Source of the DNA: Pseudomonadota bacterium
Lineage (GTDB): Bacteria > Pseudomonadota > Alphaproteobacteria > Caulobacterales > Caulobacteraceae
Assembly: GCA_020161365.1 (NCBI GenBank)
Contig: JAIUNU010000015.1
Location: 1-64,000, forward strand
Direction: 5' to 3'
Length of the DNA: 64,000 nucleotides
Shown: piece after piece, positions 42,489-50,490 of the stretch
Numbering within the stretch: position 1 is the first letter of the stretch
Layout: each line of letters opens with the position of its first letter
Made by a program: the position numbers and the translations under genes
The notes under the pieces: model-generated
Database searches by the model: none
What the model saw: the letters and a program-made list of their open reading frames with translations, nothing else
Told to the model about the DNA's origin: nothing

Positions 42489-42755
42489 TCAGGCGTCCAG
42501 GTACGGCTTCTGGCGAATGTGACGGCCCAGGGCGTCGAAGAAGTAGGGGTCGCGCTTGTTCAGCCAGTAGCAGGCGCCGTGAATGGCCAGGCCGAGCGGA
42601 ATCCCGATCAGCGGGACCTGCAGGCCCAAGGCCAGGACAGCGGTCAGGGTGCCGTTGAGCACGGCGATCATGCGCGGCACGCCAGCGATGGTCACCGGCT
42701 CCGACAGCGAGCTGTGGAAGGCGATCTCGAAACCCTCGACGTCGGACCGGGCCAT
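42489..42755 (-). CDS. trbD: TrbD/VirB3
   Basis: 88 residues with the VirB3 layout: a short polar N terminus, VTIAGVPRMIAVLNGTLTAVLALGL, a second helix (IGIPLGLAIHGACYWLNKRDPYFFDALGRHI). It is a small inner-membrane partner of VirB4. Start and trbC stop share one base (TGATG). Confidence 0.9.
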   Translation of the reverse strand: MARSDVEGFEIAFHSSLSEPVTIAGVPRMIAVLNGTLTAVLALGLQVPLIGIPLGLAIHGACYWLNKRDPYFFDALGRHIRQKPYLDA

Positions 42756-43102
42756 CAGAACGCCGCCCCAGCCGTCATGTTGAAGAAGGTCGAGATGAAG
42801 GTCGTGGCCGTAAAGGCGATCGCCAGGCCGAAGACGATGCCGATCCCTTTGCGCAGGGCCGAGCCGCCCTCCGCGAAGGCGAAGCCCAGGCCGGTAAGCA
42901 CGATGGCGATGATGCCGACCGCCTTGGCGACGGGTCCCGACAAGGACTGCATGATGGTGTCGAGCGGGCCTTCCCACGGCATGGCGGTGCCCGCGCCAGC
43001 AGCCCAAGCCGGGCTCACTGCGAGGAGAACGGCTGCGCCGGCGAGGAGGGCCAGGGCGGTGGAAGCGCGCCCCCGAGCTTGGCTGGAACCGGCGTATTTC
43101 AT
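42755..43102 (-). CDS. trbC: TrbC/VirB2 pilin
   Basis: 115 residues with a signal peptide (ALLAGAAVLLAVSPAWA) and two hydrophobic pilin helices (AVGIIAIVLTGLGFAFA and GIGIVFGLAIAFTATTF) around a short basic loop. It is the pilus subunit; TraF (4.7-5.3 kb) is its probable processing peptidase. It is the first trb gene in this operon; trbB, which normally comes before it, is not present upstream. Confidence 0.9.
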   Translation of the reverse strand: MKYAGSSQARGRASTALALLAGAAVLLAVSPAWAAGAGTAMPWEGPLDTIMQSLSGPVAKAVGIIAIVLTGLGFAFAEGGSALRKGIGIVFGLAIAFTATTFISTFFNMTAGAAF

Positions 43103-43209
43103 CGCAGCTGACCCTCGTTTGCGTCCGCCCGCGTTCACCGGGCGTCACAACCGTGAGTCGCGGAATACGCGAGGTCAAGGGCGATATTGACTAAAAAAGT
43201 GCGATTAGG

Positions 43210-43228
43210 GCTTTTTCTCTAGCAAAGC
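43210..43228. promoter_or_regulatory. Dyad GCTTT-N9-AAAGC upstream of the trb operon
   Basis: Contains GCTTTTTCTCTA, shared with the dyad before the TraD-like gene (3170-3181). It lies 108 bp upstream of trbC. Apart from this, the 43103-43475 gap contains only AT-richer DNA and the GGAGAA ribosome site of the next gene; no trbB remnant is recognised. Confidence 0.4.
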
Positions 43229-43475
43229 TACAACCGTTAGAGGCGAGCTTCCGGCCACGCTTCATCGCCCTGAATCGAGCAGGCAAACGCGCGCATTTCC
43301 CCCGTGTTGCCCGTCTGTTTCAGCCGGATAAGGGGCGACTTTGGGGCAATCGCCCGAGTTCTGTGGGCTGTTGATTCGAATGCGCAGCCCCCTGAACGTC
43401 GGTTCTGCTCGCCCGACCGGATTTGTCGGGTGGCCTTGCTATTCTCCGGGTGATTGAAACCATACGGAGAACTGC

Positions 43476-44801
43476 ATGAGCCAAATCCTACCGCCTTCTG
43501 AATCCTTCGCCGACCGCGCGCGCGGCGCCTGGCTAGGCCTGGCCGTCGGCGACGCCTTGGGCACGACCTTGGAATTCAGTCGGCGCGACAGTGAGCCCCA
43601 CCACACCGAAATGACCGGCGGCGGCCCCTTTCGGCTCGCGCCAGGGGTTTGGACCGACGACACCAGCATGGCCCTGTGCCTTGCTGACACTCTCTTGGCG
43701 ACCGGCGAGCCCGATCCGCGCGACCTGATCACCCGCTTCATCAGCTGGTGGCGCGAGGGCGAGTACAGCGTCACCGGCTCCTGCTTCGACATCGGCAATA
43801 CGACACGCGCGGCGCTGGAGCGGTTTGAGCGCACAGACGATCCACTGGCCGGTGACACTTCCGCCCACGCAGCGGGCAATGGCTCGCTCATGCGGCTCGC
43901 GCCGGTCGCCCTATTCTATAGTGGCGACCGATCGGCGGCGGGCCGCGCCGCACGTCTGCAATCTCAAACGACCCACGCGGCCGATGACTGTCTCGATGCC
44001 TGCGAGGCCTTCGCCCATCTGCTGGTCGATGCCTTAGCGGGCAAGCCGAAGGCGGAGCTCCTCGACGACGCCTCGAGCGAGGCGAGGGGCCAGGTCGCCG
44101 AGATCCTAGCGGGCGTTTGGCGCGTAAAGCCTCGCGCCGCCATCTCGTCGAGCGGCTACGTCCTTCATACGCTGGAGGCGGCTCTGTGGGCGGTCGACCA
44201 GGCCTCAAGCTTCGAAGAAGCGTTGGTTCTGGCCGTCAATCTCGGCGACGACGCGGATACCGTTGGCGCTGTAACGGGCCAGCTCGCCGGCGCTATCTGG
44301 GGGGCGAGCGCCATCCCAGCCCGATGGATTGACCGCTTGGCCTGGCGCGACCGGCTCGAAGTGACGGGTCAGGCCTTGCTGCAGAAGGGTGCGGCGGCCC
44401 AAGGCCTGCCGTCTTTCCTACGTCCGAACGCGGGCACACCCGACGCGCCGGCTTGGCTGGACCGCGTCGCCCAAGGGGATTGGGAGGAGATCCCCGCCGA
44501 TCTCAGCTACGACGCCTCCGTCGTCTTCGCCCACATGCTCGACGGCTACGAGATGGCCGAAGGTCTCGGCCTAGGACATGCCTCGCAGGTCGCTCACGCC
44601 GCGTCCGACCGCTATCGCGATACCGGCGCCTGGTCAGGTTCGGCCGTCGAGCTTTGGATCACCCTGTTCTTCCAGCATCGCGCTGACCGCTTCACCGTGA
44701 TGCTGGCCGCGCCGGAGCCACAGCCTCATCTGGATGCGCTCTGCCGGGCGCTGCGCCAGGCGCTGGTGACGGGCGACGTCTGGCCGAGGGCTTCGGAATG
44801 A
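43476..44801 (+). CDS. ADP-ribosylglycohydrolase (DraG/ARH family) with extra C-terminal domain
   Basis: 441 residues. The N-terminal 300 residues are a DraG-type hydrolase: GAWLGLAVGDALGTTLEF, WTDDTSMALCLADTL and NLGDDADTVGAVTGQLAGA supply the acidic residues for two Mg ions. Such enzymes remove ADP-ribose from proteins or nucleic acids. The last 120 residues (SVVFAHMLDGYEMAEGLG ... YRDTGAWSGSAVELWITLFFQHRADRF) form a second domain like DUF6508. It overlaps the next gene by 4 nt and heads an unassigned cassette. Confidence 0.85.
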   Translation: MSQILPPSESFADRARGAWLGLAVGDALGTTLEFSRRDSEPHHTEMTGGGPFRLAPGVWTDDTSMALCLADTLLATGEPDPRDLITRFISWWREGEYSVTGSCFDIGNTTRAALERFERTDDPLAGDTSAHAAGNGSLMRLAPVALFYSGDRSAAGRAARLQSQTTHAADDCLDACEAFAHLLVDALAGKPKAELLDDASSEARGQVAEILAGVWRVKPRAAISSSGYVLHTLEAALWAVDQASSFEEALVLAVNLGDDADTVGAVTGQLAGAIWGASAIPARWIDRLAWRDRLEVTGQALLQKGAAAQGLPSFLRPNAGTPDAPAWLDRVAQGDWEEIPADLSYDASVVFAHMLDGYEMAEGLGLGHASQVAHAASDRYRDTGAWSGSAVELWITLFFQHRADRFTVMLAAPEPQPHLDALCRALRQALVTGDVWPRASE

Positions 44802-45517
44802 CTGCGGCCGAGTCCAGCTTCACGCTCTGCCCGACGCAGGTTGCCGTCTTGGCGGCGTGTCCCATCGAGCCTCAAGGCGTGATCGGCCGGGCGCCGCGAG
44901 CCTGGGCGAACCACGTCGAGGCCGGGCTCGGCGATCGCCTTGGGCTCGATGAGTCGCGGATCGACCGTGCGCGCCTCATTGACCTGGCCGGCGAGGGCCA
45001 GCCCGAAAAGTTCTTCCTATCGGTGATGGCCTGGGGCGGCATGAAAGTCGGCCACGGCATCTCCGCCTGGGCGGAGCGAGCCAACTGGACAGGCGCCCTG
45101 GAGGCGGCCTTGGCCAGAGGGTCGTCGCGCGCGGAGCTCTATCGCGGCTTCGCCGCAGTTCCGACGACGGGGATGCGGGCCGCCTATTTCACCAAGCTCA
45201 TCCACTTCGCCTCGGGCACCACGGAGGGTCCGATCGGCTACATCATGGATCAATGGACGGCTAAATCGGTCAACCTGATCTGCCGTCGCCAAGTGGTGAC
45301 ACTCGACGCGGCGGGCTACGTGCTGCCGGTCAACGACCATGATGTGTATGAAGTCTTTTGCCAGGCCATCGACGCCATCGGCAGGGCGCTGCAGATCACG
45401 GGCTCGCAGGCCGAGGAGCGAGTCTATTCGCGGGGCGGCCGGCGACCGGCCGCGTGGCGGCGTCACGTCAAAACGCACTGGCGGCCTGCGGGGCGTCCCA
45501 ACCGAGAGGGAAATTAG
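44798..45517 (+). CDS. OGG-fold-like (8-oxoguanine glycosylase-like) protein
   Basis: 239 residues. The region AELYRGFAAVPTTGMRAAYFTKLIHF, IGYIMDQWTAKSVNLI and the later YEVFCQAIDAIGRAL resembles the helical OGG-fold family, in which a helix-turn followed by an aspartate (here in IMDQW) mirrors DNA glycosylases. A classical Lys nucleophile is not obvious. Tightly coupled to the DraG gene (ATGA overlap). DNA or nucleotide base removal is a hypothesis only. Confidence 0.5.
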   Translation: MTAAESSFTLCPTQVAVLAACPIEPQGVIGRAPRAWANHVEAGLGDRLGLDESRIDRARLIDLAGEGQPEKFFLSVMAWGGMKVGHGISAWAERANWTGALEAALARGSSRAELYRGFAAVPTTGMRAAYFTKLIHFASGTTEGPIGYIMDQWTAKSVNLICRRQVVTLDAAGYVLPVNDHDVYEVFCQAIDAIGRALQITGSQAEERVYSRGGRRPAAWRRHVKTHWRPAGRPNREGN

Positions 45518-45520
45518 GAC

Positions 45521-46027
45521 GTGCCCGCCAACGAGAAGCTCACAGCGTTCGTCGCCAAATGCGAGGATCCCGCGCAGCTCCGGACCATGATCGCCAACGC
45601 CAAGGCGCGCGGCGAAGACGAGCTCGCCCTGGCGGCCTTCCGCCGCTTGGTCCTGGTCTCGCCATCCGAGGCGCCGGGAGCGGTCGAGCATGATATGTGG
45701 CAGACGATTTTCGCCTTCGAGCACCTGCTCAAGGAAGAGCGGGGCAAGACCACCTTGCTCGCGCGAACCCGCCAGAAGATTGCCCGCGTCGGGGTCATCG
45801 AAACCTTGAAGGATTGGGCCGCCGCCAAGCAGGAAACCGAAGGCTTTAGGATGCTGCTCGAGCGCGGCCTGCCAGAGATGACCGGTGAGGCGATCGTGCT
45901 GCGTCACCCGCAACTTTTCCCTCGGAGCGCGGTCCAGGCGGCCCGGGCACGGCTGACGGCCGCCGGGGTCGGCGACGAGGCGATCCTTCAGCCCCTGGGA
46001 GAGATCTATGTCTGCGCCGATGACTGA
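45521..46027 (+). CDS. Helical protein of unknown function
   Basis: 168 residues, GTG start 3 nt after the preceding stop. Mostly alpha-helical with a Leu/Glu/Lys-rich middle (TIFAFEHLLKEERGKTTLLARTRQKIARVGVIETLKDWA). The family is not recognised. Third gene of the DraG cassette; its end overlaps the next gene. Confidence 0.6.
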   Translation: MPANEKLTAFVAKCEDPAQLRTMIANAKARGEDELALAAFRRLVLVSPSEAPGAVEHDMWQTIFAFEHLLKEERGKTTLLARTRQKIARVGVIETLKDWAAAKQETEGFRMLLERGLPEMTGEAIVLRHPQLFPRSAVQAARARLTAAGVGDEAILQPLGEIYVCADD

Positions 46028-46283
46028 AGCCGCCAAGCCGCCGCCGCACATGACCGGCTGCGCCTGTGAACAGGGCAGCGCGCGCTTTACTCAGTTCGAC
46101 ACCAAGCCCCTCGGCTGTGACGAGACCGAGGGCCGGTTCGCCGATGTCACGCTCAATCGCTGTCGGGCCTGCCATCGCCTTTGGCTGCGCTACCTCGTCG
46201 AGTACGAGGGCTCGCCTCAAGGTTTGTACGCCAGAACACGCTTTGAAGAACGAACCATGAATATGGGCTATGCGGCGCGGTAG
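46020..46283 (+). pseudogene. Cys-rich protein, C-terminus cut by the Tn3 remnant
   Basis: 87 codons. CACEQ, LGC and a typical zinc knuckle NRCRACHRLWLRYL followed by EYEGSPQGLYARTRF. The last residues (MNMGYAAR) and the stop overlap the end of the transposase remnant at 46268, so the natural C terminus has probably been replaced by transposon DNA. Starts at 46020 or 46008 are both possible. Last gene of the DraG cassette. Confidence 0.55.
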
Positions 46284-47760
46284 AGTCTGTCGGCGGGATC
46301 GTTGAGAGGCCTGAACCCGCCTGCGGTCGCGGCGTCGGCCCAGAGATAGTCGCCCGTCAGGCCGATATGGGCCCAACTCATTGGCGACAGGTGCGCCAGA
46401 AGCTCATCGGGCGCGGCTACCTCCCTGTCCCGGAGATGCTCGACGGCGCGCTGCATATATAATGTGTTCCACAGGGCGATGGCGGCGATCACCAGATTGA
46501 GGCCCGAGGCGCGGTGCTCCTGGTTTTGCAGGGTGCGATCGGCAATCCGGCCCTGAACCGCATGTGCTCCAGGAAAGTCGGGACAAACCGGCGCAGCGCC
46601 CCGTAGCAGTCGGCGGCGCTGATCAGCGGATCCTCGATCGCCAGGGCGGCCAGGGCGTCGATCTTCGGCTTGGCGGCCAGCACCTTCCACCAACCGACCT
46701 GGGCGTCGATGCGGTCGAGAACGTCACCGCCATCGACCCGGGCCTGATCAACGGCGCCGATCACGCCGCTGAACAGGCGCATGATTTGGCTGACCTCGCG
46801 GCTGCTAGCCTGGTACTTGCGCTCGCGGCCGCGGCGACCCTTGGCGAACAGCGAGCCGACCATCTTGTCGAACATATCGACGGCGGCGTCGCTCAGGCGG
46901 CTTTCCAGGAAGATCAGTTGCGCCACGACTGTTGCGCGGCGTCGGCCGACGCTGTACCCGCTCAGCAGGAAGGCCGGGGCGACGGCGCCTTCGCGAGCAT
47001 ATTGCTCAAAGCGGTGCTCGTGGATGCTGCTGGTGATCGCCGGATCGATGGCGATGGCACGGACATAGGCCAGTCGCTCGGTGATGCCCGCCATGCTGGC
47101 GGCGCTGGGCGATTCCGGAATTTCCCGTAGCCAGGCCAGCGGCGATTTGCGCAAAGCCGGATCGTTGATCAGCAGTTGGTCGATACGTTCGAACTGCCAC
47201 GGGGTGATCGAAGCAAGCAGATCTTCGGCCGCCTTGCGCCTTGCCTTGGCGCGGCCAGCCAGGCCGATGCGCTCCAAGGTTTCCGGTGGGGGTAGGATGA
47301 TCCGTTGCCGGCGTAGCTGCGCAATTAATGCCTCGACAATCGGCCCGCCCTTGTCGGTAGACCGCGCCGCAGCTCTGGTGATTTCCACTGCATGGCACAG
47401 ATCGGTTCGGTTGAACGGCCGTAAGGCCAATCTTTCGTGAAGCTGTCGAACATGAGTCAAGCGAGTTTGCTGTCGCCGTGCATAGCCATCCAGCGCCGAC
47501 GGCAAGACGTGGACCTGAGCGGCCAGAAAGCGGAGCACGGCGGCCGGCACGGTCTCGCCCAGGCGCCACCCGAACCCCGGATGGCGCAACAGCGCCATTT
47601 GCACCGCGACACCCAGCTGATTGGAGGCGCCATGACGCGCCTCGATCCATTCGAGGTCTTCGGCTGAGAAGGTGTAACAGCGCGCCACCTCCCGGTCCGT
47701 AACCGGAGGCGCGAACAGCTTTTGCCGTTCATCACCCGTGAGCAAGCTTCGCCGCGCCAT
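46268..47760 (-). pseudogene. tnpA: Tn3-family transposase, internally deleted and frameshifted
   Basis: The N-terminal 400 residues (MARRSLLTGDERQKLFAPP ... DCYGALRRFVPTFLEHMRFRA) are a normal Tn3 TnpA start. They are joined near 46545, in another frame, to the extreme C terminus (QEHRASGLNLVIAAIALWNTLYMQRAVEHLR ... LSPMSWAHIGLTGDYLWAD). Full TnpA is about 1000 residues, so roughly half, including two of the three DDE catalytic residues, is missing. No clear 38-bp terminal inverted repeat was found at either side. Non-functional. Confidence 0.88.
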
Positions 47761-47876
47761 GGGAATGTCTCCGCCGCTTCTGCGGCGGCTCACAATTCAC
47801 GAAATAAGAGACGCTGACCAGTCCCAACGATTACAGCGGCTTGCGTGTCCCGAATTATAGTCTCAGAATCAGGCCC
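47761..47876. other. res: Divergent tnpA-tnpR gap, likely res site
   Basis: In Tn3-type elements the resolution site and both promoters lie between divergent tnpA and tnpR. The 116-bp gap is AT-richer than its flanks (for example CGAATTATAG near 47850). Subsites cannot be assigned by eye. Confidence 0.4.
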
Positions 47877-48431
47877 ATGATTTGTGGATATGCACGGGTT
47901 TCGACCGATGGTCAGAGCGTCGCGGCGCAAGTCGCCGAACTGACGGCGGCCGGTTGCGAGAAGGTGTTCAGCGAGACGGCGTCCGGCGCCAAGACCGACC
48001 GCACCCAGCTCAAACGCGCCATCGCCTCGCTCGCCGCCGGCGATGTGCTGGTGGTCACCCGGCTTGACCGCTTGGCGCGCTCGACTCGCGACCTGCTCAA
48101 CGTCCTGGCCGCCCTCAACGAGAAGGGCGCTCAGTTTCGGTCGGTCCGCGACACCTGGGCCGACACCACCACGCCGCACGGGCGATTGATGCTTACCGTC
48201 TTGGGCGGCTTGGCCGAATTCGAGCGCGAGCTGATCAGGTCGCGCACGAGTGAAGGGCGCGAGCGGGCCCGAGCGCGCGGCGTCAAACTGGGTCGCAGAC
48301 CGTCGCTCAGCGTCGCTCAGCGTTCATTCGTCGCCCAACAGCGCGCCGCCGGCGAGAGCGTCCGGCATTTGGCCAGGGTCCTTGGCGTCAGCAAGGCGAC
48401 GATCGGGCGCATACCGCCGGCTGAGGGATGA
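47877..48431 (+). CDS. tnpR: Serine resolvase (TnpR)
   Basis: 184 residues, full length. ICGYARVSTDGQ with the catalytic Ser9, VVTRLDRLARSTRDLL, the long E helix and a C-terminal helix-turn-helix (SVRHLARVLGVSKATIGR). Start at 47877 fits the family exactly. It is intact although the transposase is not, so it can still recombine res sites. Confidence 0.92.
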   Translation: MICGYARVSTDGQSVAAQVAELTAAGCEKVFSETASGAKTDRTQLKRAIASLAAGDVLVVTRLDRLARSTRDLLNVLAALNEKGAQFRSVRDTWADTTTPHGRLMLTVLGGLAEFERELIRSRTSEGRERARARGVKLGRRPSLSVAQRSFVAQQRAAGESVRHLARVLGVSKATIGRIPPAEG

Positions 48432-48485
48432 CCGTCTGACTCGACTGCGTTTTGACTGCCACAAGCACACCGCCCTTGTTGCCGA

Positions 48486-48890
48486 TCAGGCTTCCGACAC
48501 CAGGGCCAAGGCCTCTATGACGCGGCAATCGGCGGCTGGCCCGTCGCAGGTCGCCGCCACCATCCGTCGCAACTCACCGCGCAGCGTCTTGAGCTGGGCG
48601 ATCTTGGCCTCGACGTCGTCGAGCTGTCGCGCCGCCAGGGCGTTGGCTTCGTTGCAAGGCCTCTCGGGATTGTCCGCAAGGTCCAGCAGATTGCGGATCG
48701 CGTCGACCGAAAAGCCGAGCTGGCGCGCGTGGCGGATGAAAGCCAGTCGGCGGACGGCGTCAACCTCATAGACCCGTCGGTCGTTGGCGGCTCGCCGAGG
48801 TTTGGGCAACAACCCTATCTCCTCGTAGAAGCGAATAGTGGGGACCTTGACGTCAGCGGCCTTGGCCAACAGGCCAATGGAGAGGGTCAT
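48486..48890 (-). CDS. MerR-family metal regulator, copy 1
   Basis: 134 residues from ATG 48890: IGLLAKAADVKVPTIRFYEEIGLLP (MerR HTH), coiled coil DDVEAKIAQLKTLRGELRRM and a C-terminal metal loop with Cys (TCDGPAADCRVIEAL). It controls the divergent transporter gene from a 19-bp-spaced promoter. A diverged second copy is at 63288-63680. Confidence 0.88.
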   Translation of the reverse strand: MTLSIGLLAKAADVKVPTIRFYEEIGLLPKPRRAANDRRVYEVDAVRRLAFIRHARQLGFSVDAIRNLLDLADNPERPCNEANALAARQLDDVEAKIAQLKTLRGELRRMVAATCDGPAADCRVIEALALVSEA

Positions 48891-48922
48891 GCGGGTTACT
48901 CCTTGCCGTCGCAAATAGGCCC

Positions 48923-48953
48923 TTGATCCTCTAGTGGCTAGAGGATGCATGGT
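48923..48953 (+). promoter_or_regulatory. MerR-type promoter with 9-bp dyad, copy 1
   Basis: TTGATC (48923-48928), a 19-bp spacer and CATGGT (48948-48953). The dyad ATCCTCTAG-TGG-CTAGAGGAT (48926-48946) fills the spacer, as MerR activators require. Transcription would begin at about the ATG (48960), giving a leaderless mRNA. Confidence 0.8.
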
Positions 48954-48959
48954 GGCCCC

Positions 48960-49628
48960 ATGAGCGAATCCTGTTCCAGCGAGCCGGCCGCGTCGCGTTG
49001 CGGCTGTGGAAGCGACGTCAAGTTCGACGGCGCCACCCCGGCCTATCGCCGCGCCCTGGCCGGGGTCATCACCATCAACCTGGTCGGTTTCATCGTCGTG
49101 CTGGTCGGCGGCCTGATCCAGGGCTCGGCGTCGCTGTCGGCCAACGCCCTCGACTTCCTGGCCGATAGCGCCACCTACGCCATTAGCCTGTGGGCCATCG
49201 GCAAATCGGTAGGCATCCGCACTGGCGCTGCGCTGTTCAAGGGCCTCAGCCTCGGCGTGGTCGCCCTGTCGGTCGCCGGTTTCGCGGCCTGGCGCGCCTG
49301 GAGCGGCGCGGAGCCGTCTGGCGAGGCGATCTCGATCTTGGGTTTGTTCGGGGCCCTGGCCAATCTTGTCGCCGCCGCCCTGCTAGTCCGCTACCGAGAC
49401 GGCGACGCCAATGTGCGATCGGTCTGGCTCTGCACCCGCAATGACCTCGTCCAATGCCTGGGCGTAGCGGCCACGGGTCTCTTGGTCTGGCTGACCGGTT
49501 CGCGTTGGCCCGACCTGATCGTCGGCGTGCTGCTGGCTGTAGTTTTCCTGGCCTCTGCCTACGAGATCATGCGCCAGGCTCGCGCTGAACGCCGCGCGGC
49601 GAGTTCTGGCCGTCGTCAAACCACCTGA
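48960..49628 (+). CDS. Cation diffusion facilitator-type transporter (membrane part), copy 1
   Basis: 222 residues. A Cys-rich N terminus (CSSEPAASRCGCGS) precedes about six helices with the CDF pattern SASLSANALDFLADSATYAISLWAIG (the D-x-x-x-D metal site) and later CTRNDLVQCLGV. There is no cytoplasmic C-terminal domain, so it is shorter than CzcD. It would export divalent metal ions. Start at 48960 is favoured over 48945, which lies inside the -10 region. Confidence 0.85.
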   Translation: MSESCSSEPAASRCGCGSDVKFDGATPAYRRALAGVITINLVGFIVVLVGGLIQGSASLSANALDFLADSATYAISLWAIGKSVGIRTGAALFKGLSLGVVALSVAGFAAWRAWSGAEPSGEAISILGLFGALANLVAAALLVRYRDGDANVRSVWLCTRNDLVQCLGVAATGLLVWLTGSRWPDLIVGVLLAVVFLASAYEIMRQARAERRAASSGRRQTT

Positions 49629-49641
49629 ACAAAGCTTTAAG

Positions 49642-49998
49642 ATGAAAAAGTCGAAAGAGCGTTGGCTAGCCTATAGGCGAGAGGCCGATCTTGCAGTGGC
49701 CGCGCTTGCCCAAAGTAGTCTTGATGAGGCCTTTAGCAGACTAGAGCGGGCCCATATCCTTGGCCAGCCTTGGCCTGGTGCGCATACTTGGACCCACTGG
49801 ATGATGCTCAGGATAGGATGGAGGCGGAAGGATGCTCGCGAAGTCAGAGGTCAGACTATTCGGTTGATTGCGAGTGGCCTGCTTTCATGGATCGGTTGGT
49901 TACCGGCTGGGAACACGGGCGGTGCAGATGTAAACCCACACACGCCGATGGCGCCACCGAGCGATTTGGCGGCGCTTTGTAGTGAAAAGACCTCCTAA
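49642..49998 (+). CDS. DUF3703 protein of metal-resistance clusters
   Basis: 118 residues with RLERAHILGQPWPGAHTWTHWMMLRIGW and the C-terminal PAGNTGGADVNPHTPMAPP, which match my memory of DUF3703. The conserved His residues suggest metal binding. Located 13 nt after the CDF gene. Base composition is lower in GC than its neighbours, hinting at separate origin. Confidence 0.7.
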   Translation: MKKSKERWLAYRREADLAVAALAQSSLDEAFSRLERAHILGQPWPGAHTWTHWMMLRIGWRRKDAREVRGQTIRLIASGLLSWIGWLPAGNTGGADVNPHTPMAPPSDLAALCSEKTS

Positions 49999-50068
49999 GC
50001 TCTGCGTGATCGCCTTGTGACTATGTAACGCATTTCCTTCCGAGATCTTGGTGGCTATAGGTTACGTA

Positions 50069-50434
50069 ATGAAAATCCTTTCGACATGGTTGATGCGTTC
50101 AGGAGGCGCTCTAGTCGCCTGTCTGATGCTAGCCCTTGTCGTCGCGCCGACCCTAGACGCAGCCATGTGCGCAAGCGACGGCGGGCGATCGTCGGCTACC
50201 ATGGTCGAGATCGCTGACCAGAGCGCGAGTGTTGATCAAAAGGAAGGCGAGGATCACAGCGGTGGCTCGGATTTGTGCATCCACGGTCATTGCCACCACG
50301 CTTCACCGATCATTGACAGGGACGGCGTGCTCTATGGCGCTCGGCATCCACTGACCTTGCATTCCGCACCTCGTAACTTCGGCTTGCCGCCGTCCTGGCC
50401 CCAAGACCGTCTCGAAGAACCTCCTCGCGCCTGA
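50069..50434 (+). CDS. Small exported His/Cys protein before czcCBA
   Basis: 121 residues from ATG 50069, with a signal peptide (GALVACLMLALVVAPTLDA) and a likely metal-binding patch DLCIHGHCHHASP. Small periplasmic proteins of this sort commonly precede Czc/Cus efflux operons. Family not recognised. Confidence 0.6.
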   Translation: MKILSTWLMRSGGALVACLMLALVVAPTLDAAMCASDGGRSSATMVEIADQSASVDQKEGEDHSGGSDLCIHGHCHHASPIIDRDGVLYGARHPLTLHSAPRNFGLPPSWPQDRLEEPPRA

Positions 50435-50490
50435 CCCGGCCGCGCTTCCGCGCGTGTTCGCCTTCGTCAGAACGCAAGTAGAGATTTCCC

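Larger units (their letters stand above)
48486..49210. repeat. Direct repeat, left copy (merR-CDF)
   Basis: This segment corresponds to 63288-64000 at a constant offset of 14,790 bp, over both genes and the promoter between them. The copies are clearly homologous but differ by many substitutions, so it is not a recent duplication. Outside the merR end the two flanks are unrelated. Confidence 0.85.
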
